A stretch of 64,000 nucleotides of DNA from Anaerostipes rhamnosivorans (lineage in GTDB: Bacteria; Bacillota; Clostridia; Lachnospirales; Lachnospiraceae): assembly GCF_005280655.1 (NCBI RefSeq), contig NZ_CP040058.1:591001-655000 (forward strand), in the 5' to 3' direction. The position numbers and the translations under genes were made by a program. The notes under the pieces are model-generated. The model ran no database searches, was not told where the DNA came from, and worked only from the letters and a program-made list of their open reading frames with translations. The stretch's first letter is position 1; each line of letters opens with the position of its first letter. Positions 43,131 to 51,874 of the stretch are shown piece after piece.

Positions 43131-43678
43131 ATGGCAAATAAGAATAAAGATGAAAATAACCGTTCATAGCTCAGAAATTATTATTTGAAGAAGAATTATG
43201 AAGATGGAGAACTGCCGCTGACAGAAAAAACTACAACACAAAACACCATAACCTTTAAGCGATTATTGCTGTTGGTTTTAAAGTGAATAATGACCGTGCT
43301 GTTCGATTCCGCAAATGCTCAGGTCAAATTGTAAAGGATTATACGATCCAGGGCTGGACAATGGATAAGGAACGTCTTAAGAAGGGCCATATGTTCACAG
43401 ATGAATACCTTGAGCGTCAGCTGCAGAATATCCGTGAGATTCGCCTTTTAGAACGAAAGTTCTATCAATAAATCACAGACCTTTATGCCACAGCCTTTGA
43501 CTACGATAAGGATGCCAAGACGACGAGGCGATTGTTCCAGACAGTGCAGAACAAAATGTACTGGGCAGTTCACAGGCATACCGCTGCAGAACTAATTGTA
43601 GAACGCGCTGATGCGGAAAAAGAGCATATAGGCTTGACTACATGGGAATCAGCTCCTGACAGAAGGATAGTGAACTGA
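43131..43678 (+). pseudogene. rhuM-family virulence/abortive gene, degraded
   Basis: ATG at 43131 has GAGGAAAG upstream and reads MANKNKDENN, then stops. After frameshifts and a deletion, RhuM homology resumes near 43262 (IIAVGFKVNNDRAVRFRKC) and continues to 43678 in one frame broken by a single TAA at 43469-43471, where the family has a Lys codon after KFYQ. The later part (ITDLYATAFDYDKDAK ... LTTWES) is intact. Intact RhuM proteins have about 330 residues; about half of the N-terminal region is missing. Function is uncertain in the family, which is common in genomic islands. Confidence 0.85.
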
Positions 43679-43709
43679 TTACTTCTGGAATGGTTTTCAT
43701 TGTATAATA

Positions 43710-43868
43710 GCGATATGGAACAGAGACTGCCACACTGTTCGATGTATCTTACAGCCAAGTTTATTCCTGGGTAAAGAAATATGATATGATGGAAATGAGG
43801 CTCTAACGGATAAAAAGGACCGGAAAAAATTGGGAGGCTTGTTGAAGCAGGCAATGAGAAAAGATTAA
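43710..43868 (+). pseudogene. IS3-family transposase OrfA remnant
   Basis: FDVSYSQVYSWVKKYD, a helix-turn-helix of IS3-type OrfA, is followed one frame over by GNEALTDKKDRKK, the usual continuation, then KLGGLLKQAMRKD and a stop. N-terminus and OrfB are absent. It marks an old insertion next to the dead rhuM gene. Confidence 0.75.
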
Positions 43869-43928
43869 TGGAATATCAAAATACAGATGCATTTCCCCGG
43901 AAAGGGACACCACAGGAGAAAAAATAAA

Positions 43929-45017
43929 ATGGCCAACTTATTAAAAAATATGTACAATCAAACCTCACTTCGCGATCTGGCACAAACAATCCACTCAGTC
44001 TATCCTACTTTTCAGACCGAGGAGTTCTTAAATTCAACAATGGACGAGTCCTGGGATGAGCTAGCGCTGAAAGCAAGGGTGAGAAAAATCACCATGACCT
44101 TGGGAAAATATTTACCTGCGGATTATAGGGAAGCTCTTGCCATCCTCGATCAGGCCGTTTCCAGCTGTACTTCTGGTTTTTTCGGAATTTTATTTCCCGA
44201 CTTTGTAGAGGTTTATGGACAGGATGAAGAAAATTGGGATCTTTCCATCGCAGCTTTAGAAAGGTATACCCCATACTCCTCTTCGGAATTTGCTGTAAGG
44301 CCTTTTATCATCAACCACGAAGAGCGGATGATGGAGCAGATGTATCTCTGGTCCAGGCATGAAAATGAGCATGTCCGCAGACTTGCCAGTGAGGGATGCC
44401 GTCCTTCACTGCCCTGGGGACAGGCATTGGTAAGATTTAAAAAAGACCCTGCGCCCATTTTGCCGATATTGCAGCAACTAAAAGCGGATCCATCACCGTA
44501 TGTAAGAAAGAGCGTTGCCAATAATCTAAATGATATTTCCAAAACACATCCAGATTTAGTCGTTAAGATGGCAAAAGAATGGTACGGTGAGAATGAATTC
44601 ACCGACTGGATCGTAAAGCATGGATGCAGAACCCTGCTCAAAAATGGAAACTGCGAGGTATTGGCTATTTTCGGTTACCATAATGCTGACTGTATCCATG
44701 TAAGCAGCTTTCAATTGGGAAAAACATCGATTTCCCTTGGAGAGGACCTTACCTTTTCATTCTACATATCATCGGATGAGGCCACAAAAGTAAGGCTGGA
44801 ATATGGGATTGATTATGTGAAGGCCAACGGGAAAAGAAATCGAAAGATCTTTCAAATCTCGGAAACCTCTTTGAATGAAAATGAGAAGAAATTTTATGAG
44901 AAAAAGCACTCTTTTGCAGATTTAAGTACAAGAAAGCACTATGCTGGAATCCATTCCATTGCGCTGATTGTCAATGGTGCAGAACAGCAAAAGATGGAGT
45001 TTGAATTAACGATTTAA
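43929..45017 (+). CDS. AlkC-like DNA alkylation repair glycosylase
   Basis: This 362-residue protein has HEAT-like alpha-helical repeats in the first ~240 residues (for example ASEGCRPSLPWGQAL, DPSPYVRKSVANNLNDISKTHPD) and a C-terminal beta domain (~255-362), the arrangement described for AlkC-type 3-methyladenine glycosylases with an Ig-like tail. Family enzymes excise alkylated purines without base flipping. ATG at 43929 is 10 bp from AGGAG; the frame opens earlier at 43887 inside IS debris. It is probably intact and expressed from a promoter inside that debris. Confidence 0.88.
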   Translation: MANLLKNMYNQTSLRDLAQTIHSVYPTFQTEEFLNSTMDESWDELALKARVRKITMTLGKYLPADYREALAILDQAVSSCTSGFFGILFPDFVEVYGQDEENWDLSIAALERYTPYSSSEFAVRPFIINHEERMMEQMYLWSRHENEHVRRLASEGCRPSLPWGQALVRFKKDPAPILPILQQLKADPSPYVRKSVANNLNDISKTHPDLVVKMAKEWYGENEFTDWIVKHGCRTLLKNGNCEVLAIFGYHNADCIHVSSFQLGKTSISLGEDLTFSFYISSDEATKVRLEYGIDYVKANGKRNRKIFQISETSLNENEKKFYEKKHSFADLSTRKHYAGIHSIALIVNGAEQQKMEFELTI

Positions 45018-45087
45018 TTTTGGAGAGAACTGCTATGCAGATTATAATGATCCTTTTAGCAATGGCGAAATGGAAAGGGAACCAGCA

Positions 45088-46530
45088 ATGAAAAATGAAT
45101 TTTATAATTACGAGCTCTCGGAAGAGATTCTGGAGGCATTAGAAGGCCTGGGCTATAAGCAGCCCACGGCTATACAGAGGGAGGTTATCCCGCCGATGCT
45201 GGCAGGCAGAAATGTAGTGGCGAAAGCCCCTACTGGAAGCGGGAAGACGGCAGCATTTGCCATACCTATCTGCGAGAATATCCAGTGGGAAGAAAATGCG
45301 CCGCAGGCTTTGGTACTGGAACCCACAAGAGAGCTGGCAGTTCAGGTCAGTGAGGAAATGTTCCAGATAGGGCGCAAGAAGCGCTTGAAGGTTCCGGCAG
45401 TATTCGGCGGATTTCCTATTGATAAGCAGATCCAGACACTTCGGCAGAAGTCTCATATTGTGGCGGGTACACCGGGGCGTGTCATGGATCATCTGCGCAG
45501 GGAGAGCCTTAAGCTTTCTAAGGTTCAATGGCTGGTCATAGATGAAGCGGATTTGATGCTGGATATGGGATTTATTGATGAGGTGAAACAAATTCTTTCT
45601 CTGGTTCCGGCAGACTGCAGGATGTCTCTGTTTTCGGCAACACTGAGGCCAGAGATTCAGGAATTGGTGGACGAATTTATTCCAAATACAACACTTGTGC
45701 TCCAGGAGGCCACAGAGGAGCAGGCGGCAGCCATCACAGAAAAGATCTATGTTACAGATCAGGAGAAGAAATACGATACATTTCTCAGTGTTCTTAAAGA
45801 TGAAAATCCAAAGAGCTGTATGATTTTCTGTGGAACAAGGCAGATGACCAATGTACTGTTTCAGAAGTTGCGCAGACAACGTATTTTCTGCGGAATGCTG
45901 CACGGTGACTTGGAACAGAGAGAACGGCTGAAGACTGTGGATGCATTCAGAAGGGGCGGATTCCGCTTCCTGATCGCAACCGATGTGGCCGCCAGAGGGA
46001 TTGATTTCGAGGAGATCAGCCATGTGGTGAATTATGACTTCCCGGCAGGGAAAGAGACCTATGTACACCGGATCGGAAGAACGGGAAGAAACGGTAAAAG
46101 GGGTACGGCTGTCAGTCTGGTGACAGAGCAGGAACGGAGGATGTTAGCTCAAGTAGAAAAGTACGTGGGGCGGGAACTGATCTGTATGGAACCTCCGGCG
46201 GCAGGAGAAGAAAAGGAAAAGGCATTCTGGAAATCTCAGCGCATAAAAGCAGAAGTAAAACCTAAGAAGGGGGAGTCGTTGAATAAAGGCATCACCCGGC
46301 TGTCCATCGGCGGGGGCAGGAAGTCAAAAATGCGGGCAGGCGACATTGTAGGGACGATCTGCAGTATCGACGGAATGCAGGCATCGGATATCGGAATTGT
46401 GGATATCAGGGACAGCATAAGCTACGTGGAAGTGTTGAACCAGAAAGGGGACCACGTGATCAAATGTCTTCAGACGAAACCCATCAAAGGGAAGGTCCGC
46501 AAAGTAAGGAAAACAAGGTTGAATCTATGA
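45088..46530 (+). CDS. DbpA-like DEAD-box RNA helicase
   Basis: This ~480-residue helicase has the Q motif YKQPTAIQ, motif I APTGSGKT, Ia EPTRELA, II DEAD, III SAT, V DVAARGID and VI HRIGRTGR. Its C-terminus (~405-480, RLSIGGGRKSKMRAGDIVG...) is a DbpA RNA-binding domain, which targets hairpin 92 of 23S rRNA in studied homologues. It likely acts in large-subunit assembly. ATG at 45088 is 8 bp from AAAGGGA; an ATG at 45070 is possible. Its stop overlaps the next start (ATGA). Confidence 0.94.
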   Translation: MKNEFYNYELSEEILEALEGLGYKQPTAIQREVIPPMLAGRNVVAKAPTGSGKTAAFAIPICENIQWEENAPQALVLEPTRELAVQVSEEMFQIGRKKRLKVPAVFGGFPIDKQIQTLRQKSHIVAGTPGRVMDHLRRESLKLSKVQWLVIDEADLMLDMGFIDEVKQILSLVPADCRMSLFSATLRPEIQELVDEFIPNTTLVLQEATEEQAAAITEKIYVTDQEKKYDTFLSVLKDENPKSCMIFCGTRQMTNVLFQKLRRQRIFCGMLHGDLEQRERLKTVDAFRRGGFRFLIATDVAARGIDFEEISHVVNYDFPAGKETYVHRIGRTGRNGKRGTAVSLVTEQERRMLAQVEKYVGRELICMEPPAAGEEKEKAFWKSQRIKAEVKPKKGESLNKGITRLSIGGGRKSKMRAGDIVGTICSIDGMQASDIGIVDIRDSISYVEVLNQKGDHVIKCLQTKPIKGKVRKVRKTRLNL

Positions 46531-47615
46531 TAATTTTTGAGACGTACCATTATGAAGTATTCAATCATCTTATACATCACTTCTTGGAATTGGAGGTCTT
46601 TAATGACGAGACGGATATTGGTGATATTATTGAGGAACTGCTTCCCAAATATCTGTACAGAGAACAGTATCTTAAATGTGTAAAAAAATTTGAGGATATC
46701 TTTCACTGGACAGAGGATCAATTTTTTCATGAGATGGATGCATTTCATGAACTGTTATTATATAAATTTCTGGGTTATATGGCCTGTATTCAGAAAGACA
46801 TAAGTGATTTTAAAGATATATATTTTAATGTCAAAGGCCATAAATTGATTGAGGCAGCTGCCTGGATGGATTTGGAAGAGGACGGGGAATCCACGTTGCA
46901 GGAGTGCAAAGACCTGTATTATGAAGTCTTTTGTTATCCGGATCTTTTGTTTGAGGATACAGATTTTTTGCTTCTTGGCTCTTTATATAATAACCGTTAT
47001 CTGGGAGATACTTCCATAGAGTATTTCGCAGGAATCAATATTGACTATTACTTTGAGCTGCTCCCGCTGGATATCCAGGAACATTACAAAACCAAACATA
47101 TTACATTAACCAGTGTGATATCCGACATGTTACAGTACCTTGATGAGCGGATGAAATATGGAAGTCTGTATAAGCTGTTCTGGGAAGGTGATGACCCTGT
47201 CAAAGAGGACCGGGTGCAGTTGATATTAGAAAATATCATGGATGCTTATTTTTATAATCAAGAGATAGAGATCACCAGGGAAGCTCAATTAGGTAATGGA
47301 AGAGTAGATTTTAAATTATATAAAAATAAACAGGAAGATGAAAAGATTTTAATTGAGTTAAAAAGAGCAAGCAGTTCTTATTTAAAAAAGGGATATGAAC
47401 AACAACTGACAAACTATATGAAATCCTCGAATTATAAAAATGCTTTTTATTTGATCGCATGTTTTACAGACCAGGAATATGAAAAAACCGTGCAGTTTAT
47501 TAGAAACCATATCTATACAGATACTGTACAATTATATATTAATATAAAAATATTAGACTGCAGAAAACGTAATACAGCATCTCAGTTACACAAAACGGAG
47601 CATCTTATCATATAA
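46527..47615 (+). CDS. Hypothetical protein with C-terminal PD-(D/E)XK nuclease-like domain
   Basis: This 362-residue protein is not recognised by its first ~240 residues, which are rich in acidic and aromatic residues (helical, with YFELLPLDIQEHY). The C-terminal ~110 residues have GNGRVDFKLYK ... EKILIELKRASS, the Asp and Glu-x-Lys pattern of PD-(D/E)XK nucleases, then QQLTNYM. The ATG overlaps the helicase stop (ATGA), so they are translationally coupled; the frame opens earlier at 46464 within the helicase. The base composition is more AT-rich than its partner. It may be a nuclease-like effector or RNA-handling partner; no function is asserted. Confidence 0.8.
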   Translation: MIIFETYHYEVFNHLIHHFLELEVFNDETDIGDIIEELLPKYLYREQYLKCVKKFEDIFHWTEDQFFHEMDAFHELLLYKFLGYMACIQKDISDFKDIYFNVKGHKLIEAAAWMDLEEDGESTLQECKDLYYEVFCYPDLLFEDTDFLLLGSLYNNRYLGDTSIEYFAGINIDYYFELLPLDIQEHYKTKHITLTSVISDMLQYLDERMKYGSLYKLFWEGDDPVKEDRVQLILENIMDAYFYNQEIEITREAQLGNGRVDFKLYKNKQEDEKILIELKRASSSYLKKGYEQQLTNYMKSSNYKNAFYLIACFTDQEYEKTVQFIRNHIYTDTVQLYINIKILDCRKRNTASQLHKTEHLII

Positions 47616-47635
47616 TAATAAGAGGTGAAAAATAT

Positions 47636-48202
47636 ATGGATATGTGCCGTTTAAGCAATAATACCAGAGATTATGTGAAGAAATATGAGTGTATACTAAA
47701 CGAGATGATTGAAAATATGACTTCTGTGGAACTGACTGACAGTATTTCAGGCAGCTTTATCATGCAGATGATCCCGCATCACTGTGCTGCGATTGAGATG
47801 TCAAAAAACCTTCTTTGCTATACTACCAATATCCCATTACAGAATATCGCATTAAATATTATTTCATCCCAGGAGAAAAGCATTCAAAATATGACGAAAG
47901 CACTGCCAAGATGTGAGTCTTGTATTAATTGTTCCAGGGATATAAACTGCTATGCAGATGAAAATCAATGCATTATCAATGAAATGTTTTGTGAAATGAA
48001 ATCAGCATGTACAGATAACAGCATCGACTGCAATTTTATGCGAGAGATGATTCCACATCACAGAGGGGCTGTGCGCATGTCAGAAAATGCACTGCGGTTT
48101 TGCCTTTGCCCTGAGCTGGTCCCTCTGCTGGATGAGATCATTGTGTCCCAGAAAGAGGGGATCAGAAAAATGCAGTGTCTGTTAAAGAGACTGGGATGTT
48201 AG
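47636..48202 (+). CDS. Duplicated DUF305 domain protein
   Basis: This 188-residue protein has two DUF305-like ferritin-fold repeats: MQMIPHHCAAIEMSKN (~42-57) and MREMIPHHRGAVRMSEN (~138-154). Both keep the HH and MS residues typical of the family, which may bind metal. It is Cys-rich (CESCINCSRDINC) and has no signal peptide, unlike most DUF305 proteins, which are exported. The gene follows the nuclease-like gene by 20 bp with an AGAGGTG site and ends at a perfect terminator. Function unknown. Confidence 0.85.
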   Translation: MDMCRLSNNTRDYVKKYECILNEMIENMTSVELTDSISGSFIMQMIPHHCAAIEMSKNLLCYTTNIPLQNIALNIISSQEKSIQNMTKALPRCESCINCSRDINCYADENQCIINEMFCEMKSACTDNSIDCNFMREMIPHHRGAVRMSENALRFCLCPELVPLLDEIIVSQKEGIRKMQCLLKRLGC

Positions 48203-48220
48203 TAACTATGACAAATTCGA

Positions 48221-48257
48221 AACCACAGCCAATTTTATGAATTGGCTGTGGTTTTAT
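48221..48257 (+). terminator. Terminator after the DUF305 gene
   Basis: AACCACAGCCAATT and AATTGGCTGTGGTT are a perfect 14-bp stem followed by TTTT. Confidence 0.9.
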
Positions 48258-48394
48258 GAGTTTATAGGAGATTCCTCAACTTCTATTTCTCCATGTTGTT
48301 CGGTTTCTTTATTCCATCCTTACAGTGAATTTAACTGGAGCCGATGGCATAGGAAAAAACCCTTGACATTGATATAAGCTTGGCTAAAAATAAT

Positions 48395-48517
48395 TTATTC
48401 ATCAACAAAAAGAGTCTCTTTCATTTCCGGAATATCTAGTAGTTTAGATACCGTCATTTTTAAACCAAGAGCCAAATTATTTATTGCGATATTTCTTTCC
48501 TTACATAGTTGTCTCAG
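48395..48517 (-). pseudogene. XRE-family regulator remnant
   Basis: On the minus strand a short frame reads LRQLCKERNIAINNLA then LGLKMTVSKLLDIPEM and a stop at 48395. This is the start and end of a Cro/CI helix-turn-helix with the recognition part missing. It begins within the LuxR stop region and has no start codon or ribosome site. The rest of the 311-bp gap holds only a terminator. Confidence 0.6.
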
Positions 48518-51081
48518 TCAATAAATCCTAATTCCCGGGCTTTCAGCACAGCATCCATTGCATTGTTTACGCCCAGTTTTTTATAAGCTATGGAAGTATG
48601 GCTTTTGATGGTTGGAATCTTTAGCCCGGTTATTTCCGCTATTTCCGCATTTCTGTAACCTTGAGATAACAGGGTCAGCATATAGGTCTGCTGCTTTGAC
48701 AGCCGGACGGGCTTATCTTTTCGAACAAGAGCATCTGCCACGCCCTTGTGCAGCTTGGAAAAAGAGTGGGCGGCCAGAGTTACCTCGTGGACATATGTCC
48801 TCTTTAGTTTCCCTTGGTAGTTCTCCTGTGCAAGGTTTTTCTCCAGGCGTTTCAAAACTGGCAGAACAGATGCGCCTTCATCAGCTGCGATTCTGATAAA
48901 TCCATAAGGTTCCAGTGTCTCCAGTGCATCTTCCAGGGCTGACAAGGCCTCTTTTTTTCTGCCTGTCGCCCAGTAGAGGGACGCCAGCAGGGTACCAGCC
49001 TCACCTGCATCCAAAGGACGATTGAAATCCTGGCCGAACTGCTTCAGCATGAGCAGGTAGGAAAGAGCCTTATCTGTATTGCCAAGTACCATATAAGCGC
49101 GGGCTGTAACGAAATGCTGGAATACCCGGAACAGCTCCACATGCTGTGTCTCAATGACAAAATACTCATCCAGCCAGGTCCTGGCTGCAGCCGTGTCACA
49201 GTCAAAGAGGGCAAGCTTGGTCTTGTAGCCTTTCAGGTTCGGAATGAAAAACTGGGCTTCTGATTCCACAAGGGAGGAAAGTGCTTCAAGAACCGTGTCC
49301 GCTTCATCCTGGCGTTTCATCTGCCACAACATGGTATGGTGCATGATCATCACACAAATGCGGCCTTCCACTTTATTTTCCGGGATCATAGCATCAATGG
49401 CCCTGGTAATACCGGAGAGTGCTTCTGAAAGCTTATTGCGTTCATAGGCAAAACAGGCGGGAATACCGGGTTTGATGTATCGCCATTCCTCACCGAGGAG
49501 CAGAGAAAAATTACCTTCCAGCTGCTCCATGCTGTCTTCCTCCAGGGCAAGGTCTGAATAATCCAGATTGCACCGGTGCATATAGGGAAGATTGTGTGTA
49601 AATGAGGCAATGTTGGTGGCAAGACCTTCCGGAGTAAACTTTTTTACATACCGTCCGAAAGTCCGGAACTTTTTTATTTTCGTCAGTATACTGGATCGGT
49701 GATCCACGCTGTAGGCTAAGATCGCATATTCCACGAACCGGGAATCTGCCAGAGCGATGCGGGGCAGATTGCGATAGACCGCATCCATGTGCATCTCAAA
49801 TTCTTCCCTCTGGCTGGTGAGATACGTGTACCAGGCGCAGAGAATGTGCAGAGGCGGAAATACAGAAAAGGCTTTTTTAGGGAAATCCTTCACAAAAAAG
49901 GTCCTCAAAAAATCTGCGTAATCTGCGATAACACCCCGGTTATTTTCAAAGAGGAATAAGTACAAAAATGTATCGATTCCCTTATAGTCACCGCTGTCCA
50001 GCCAAAAACGCAGAGCACGGGAGTAATCTTTTTGCTCCTTGTAATAATTGGCTGCTATCTTGTCCAGCTTACGGGCGTCTAGTTTAGACGATTCCAGTTT
50101 TGCCCTGAGATAATCTAAGACTAAATGATGGTATCGATAAATGTTTTCGTGCAGGCGGCTTAAAAATGTATTGGTACGGCTCAACTCTTCCATGATCTCC
50201 TGGGAATTATCCCGTCCTGAAAGCTTACCGGCCAGAACCGGATCAAACTCATCCACAATACAGGTCCGCAGGCAGAAATCACGCAGTGACTCGTCCCAGT
50301 TGCTCCAGAGATGTTCTTCAAAAAATTGGGCAAAAATATATCCGCCGCTGCCTGACTTTATCTGTCCGGATTTGGCCACAGCGTTTACTCCGATAGCCCA
50401 GCCTTCGGTAGCCATGTATGCAGACTTTGATTCCTTGGGTGAGAGGGAACGGCCCAGGCTGTTAAAGTAGCATGCGATCTCCTGTTCTGAAAATCGCAGT
50501 TCCCTGGCAGTGATGATATCCTGCTTAGGGTTTTTGATGAGAGGTTTAAATTCCTCCGGGAGTCGGCTGCGGGAAAGAATCAGTGTCACAAAAGAACGGG
50601 GAAGCCGCTTTATGATGGCAGGCAGAGATTTGAATATTTCTCCGTTTTGGAGCAGATGCATGTCATCCAGAATTAGTGCGTAGCGCTCATCATCCCAGAG
50701 AAATTCAGACAGGAGACGTATGGTATGCTCTACAGGGGATGCGGAAAAAGAGGAGCTTTCCAGTATTTCCTTCATATTGCGGTTTTCCGGCTGCATAGAA
50801 AAAAGCCCTGTGGACAGAAGTTTGTAGAAAACGGAAGGAGAATCATCATACTGGTCCAGCCCGATCCAGATGGTTTTTCGTCCGCAGGCATTGAGCCAGA
50901 GGCGGGCAGAAACTGTCTTTCCGCTTCCAGCAGGAGCTCCTACATAGATAAAGTGATCCTTTGCTGCACAGTGAAAGAGTTCTAACAATTCATTCCGCGG
51001 CGCACAGATTTCCGGAAGCGCCGCCGGTGCAAATTTTTCATTTAAAAAGAGTAAATCTTCTGACGTGTTCGTATTAGTCAT
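48514..51081 (-). CDS. LuxR-family ATP-dependent (MalT-like) transcriptional regulator
   Basis: This 855-residue STAND-type regulator has an N-terminal NTPase with Walker A GAPAGSGKT (48-56) and Walker B YALILDDMHLL (~137), TPR-like helices in the middle (~340-780) and a C-terminal LuxR HTH with LSQGYRNAEIAEITGL and a late recognition helix (IKSHTSIAYKKLGV). MalT-type proteins bind ATP and an inducer, then oligomerise. The start is ATG at 51081, 5 bp from GGAGG; a TTG four codons earlier overlaps the site. Its targets are not evident; adjacent genes are a surface-protein relic and, further on, a LysR purine locus. Confidence 0.9.
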   Translation of the reverse strand: MTNTNTSEDLLFLNEKFAPAALPEICAPRNELLELFHCAAKDHFIYVGAPAGSGKTVSARLWLNACGRKTIWIGLDQYDDSPSVFYKLLSTGLFSMQPENRNMKEILESSSFSASPVEHTIRLLSEFLWDDERYALILDDMHLLQNGEIFKSLPAIIKRLPRSFVTLILSRSRLPEEFKPLIKNPKQDIITARELRFSEQEIACYFNSLGRSLSPKESKSAYMATEGWAIGVNAVAKSGQIKSGSGGYIFAQFFEEHLWSNWDESLRDFCLRTCIVDEFDPVLAGKLSGRDNSQEIMEELSRTNTFLSRLHENIYRYHHLVLDYLRAKLESSKLDARKLDKIAANYYKEQKDYSRALRFWLDSGDYKGIDTFLYLFLFENNRGVIADYADFLRTFFVKDFPKKAFSVFPPLHILCAWYTYLTSQREEFEMHMDAVYRNLPRIALADSRFVEYAILAYSVDHRSSILTKIKKFRTFGRYVKKFTPEGLATNIASFTHNLPYMHRCNLDYSDLALEEDSMEQLEGNFSLLLGEEWRYIKPGIPACFAYERNKLSEALSGITRAIDAMIPENKVEGRICVMIMHHTMLWQMKRQDEADTVLEALSSLVESEAQFFIPNLKGYKTKLALFDCDTAAARTWLDEYFVIETQHVELFRVFQHFVTARAYMVLGNTDKALSYLLMLKQFGQDFNRPLDAGEAGTLLASLYWATGRKKEALSALEDALETLEPYGFIRIAADEGASVLPVLKRLEKNLAQENYQGKLKRTYVHEVTLAAHSFSKLHKGVADALVRKDKPVRLSKQQTYMLTLLSQGYRNAEIAEITGLKIPTIKSHTSIAYKKLGVNNAMDAVLKARELGFID

Positions 51082-51263
51082 CTGAACCTCCAATTCTTAT
51101 TGTGGTGGGTGATGGAATTATTTGTTTTGTCTAAAAGTTTCTGCTGGCCAAAAAACCTCAAACTTTTTTGAATTTTCTAAGAAATGATGAGAATTTTTTT
51201 CAAAGACCTCATCCCGTATGATTTCATTTTATCAAGAAATCAGTTGAAATTAAAGTAATTACG

Positions 51264-51819
51264 ATGAAGAGTAAAAAGGAAGGAAAAGGTGAGGTTGTCT
51301 CCTATGGAAAAGTTCGGGACTCATCCGCGGGTGAATTTGAGATTACGCTGCCGGAGCATCTGACCGAAGGAGTAAAGTATAATTTAAAGGTGTTTGCCGA
51401 GGATGTCAATTCTTCTGTTTCTTCAAGCCTCACCGATTATGCCAGCAGCATACGTCATGGGCAGCGGATGCGGATCATCACTGGCACAATTGTGCAGTGG
51501 CAAACTGTCCGGTAACTGACAAACGAAAAAAGAACGGCTATGCGACTCATAAGGAAAACAAGGGTGTCGTAATAAAGAGACCGACCTATACCCAGATTGG
51601 ACTGAAGAGGTATACCTGTAAAGACTGTGGTCATGTCGTGAGAACGGAGAATCTTCCGAAGCTTGCGCCTGTGAAACCAAACGTAAAATCCTCTACGACA
51701 TATAAGACTGTGAAATTGTCATGGAAGAAGGTGAAAGAAGCCAAAGGCTATCAAGTCTATAGGGCGACAAAAGGGTCTACAGCGCTTATACGAAGATGAA
51801 GACGGTGAGAATAAAATAA
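51264..51819 (+). pseudogene. Remnant of a large fibronectin-III surface protein
   Basis: Three successive frames read as one protein: YNLKVFAEDVNSSVSSSLTDYASS, then HNCAVANCPVTDKRKK ... YTCKDCGHVVRTENLPKL with a fibronectin-III start KTVKLSWKKVKEAKGYQVYRATKGS, then VYSAYTKMKTVRIK and a stop at 51817. Two frameshifts and a missing N-terminus mark it as a relic of a cell-surface protein with a cysteine (CxxC) module. It ends at a terminator. Confidence 0.75.
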
Positions 51820-51833
51820 AGATGGATTTGCGG

Positions 51834-51873
51834 AAAATATCTCCAGCCAATATGATATGACTGGAGATATTTT
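51834..51873. terminator. Bidirectional terminator before the LysR gene stop
   Basis: AAATATCTCCAG and CTGGAGATATTT form a 12-bp stem with a T-run. It serves the relic and the LysR gene, which ends here. Confidence 0.85.
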
Positions 51874-51874
51874 T

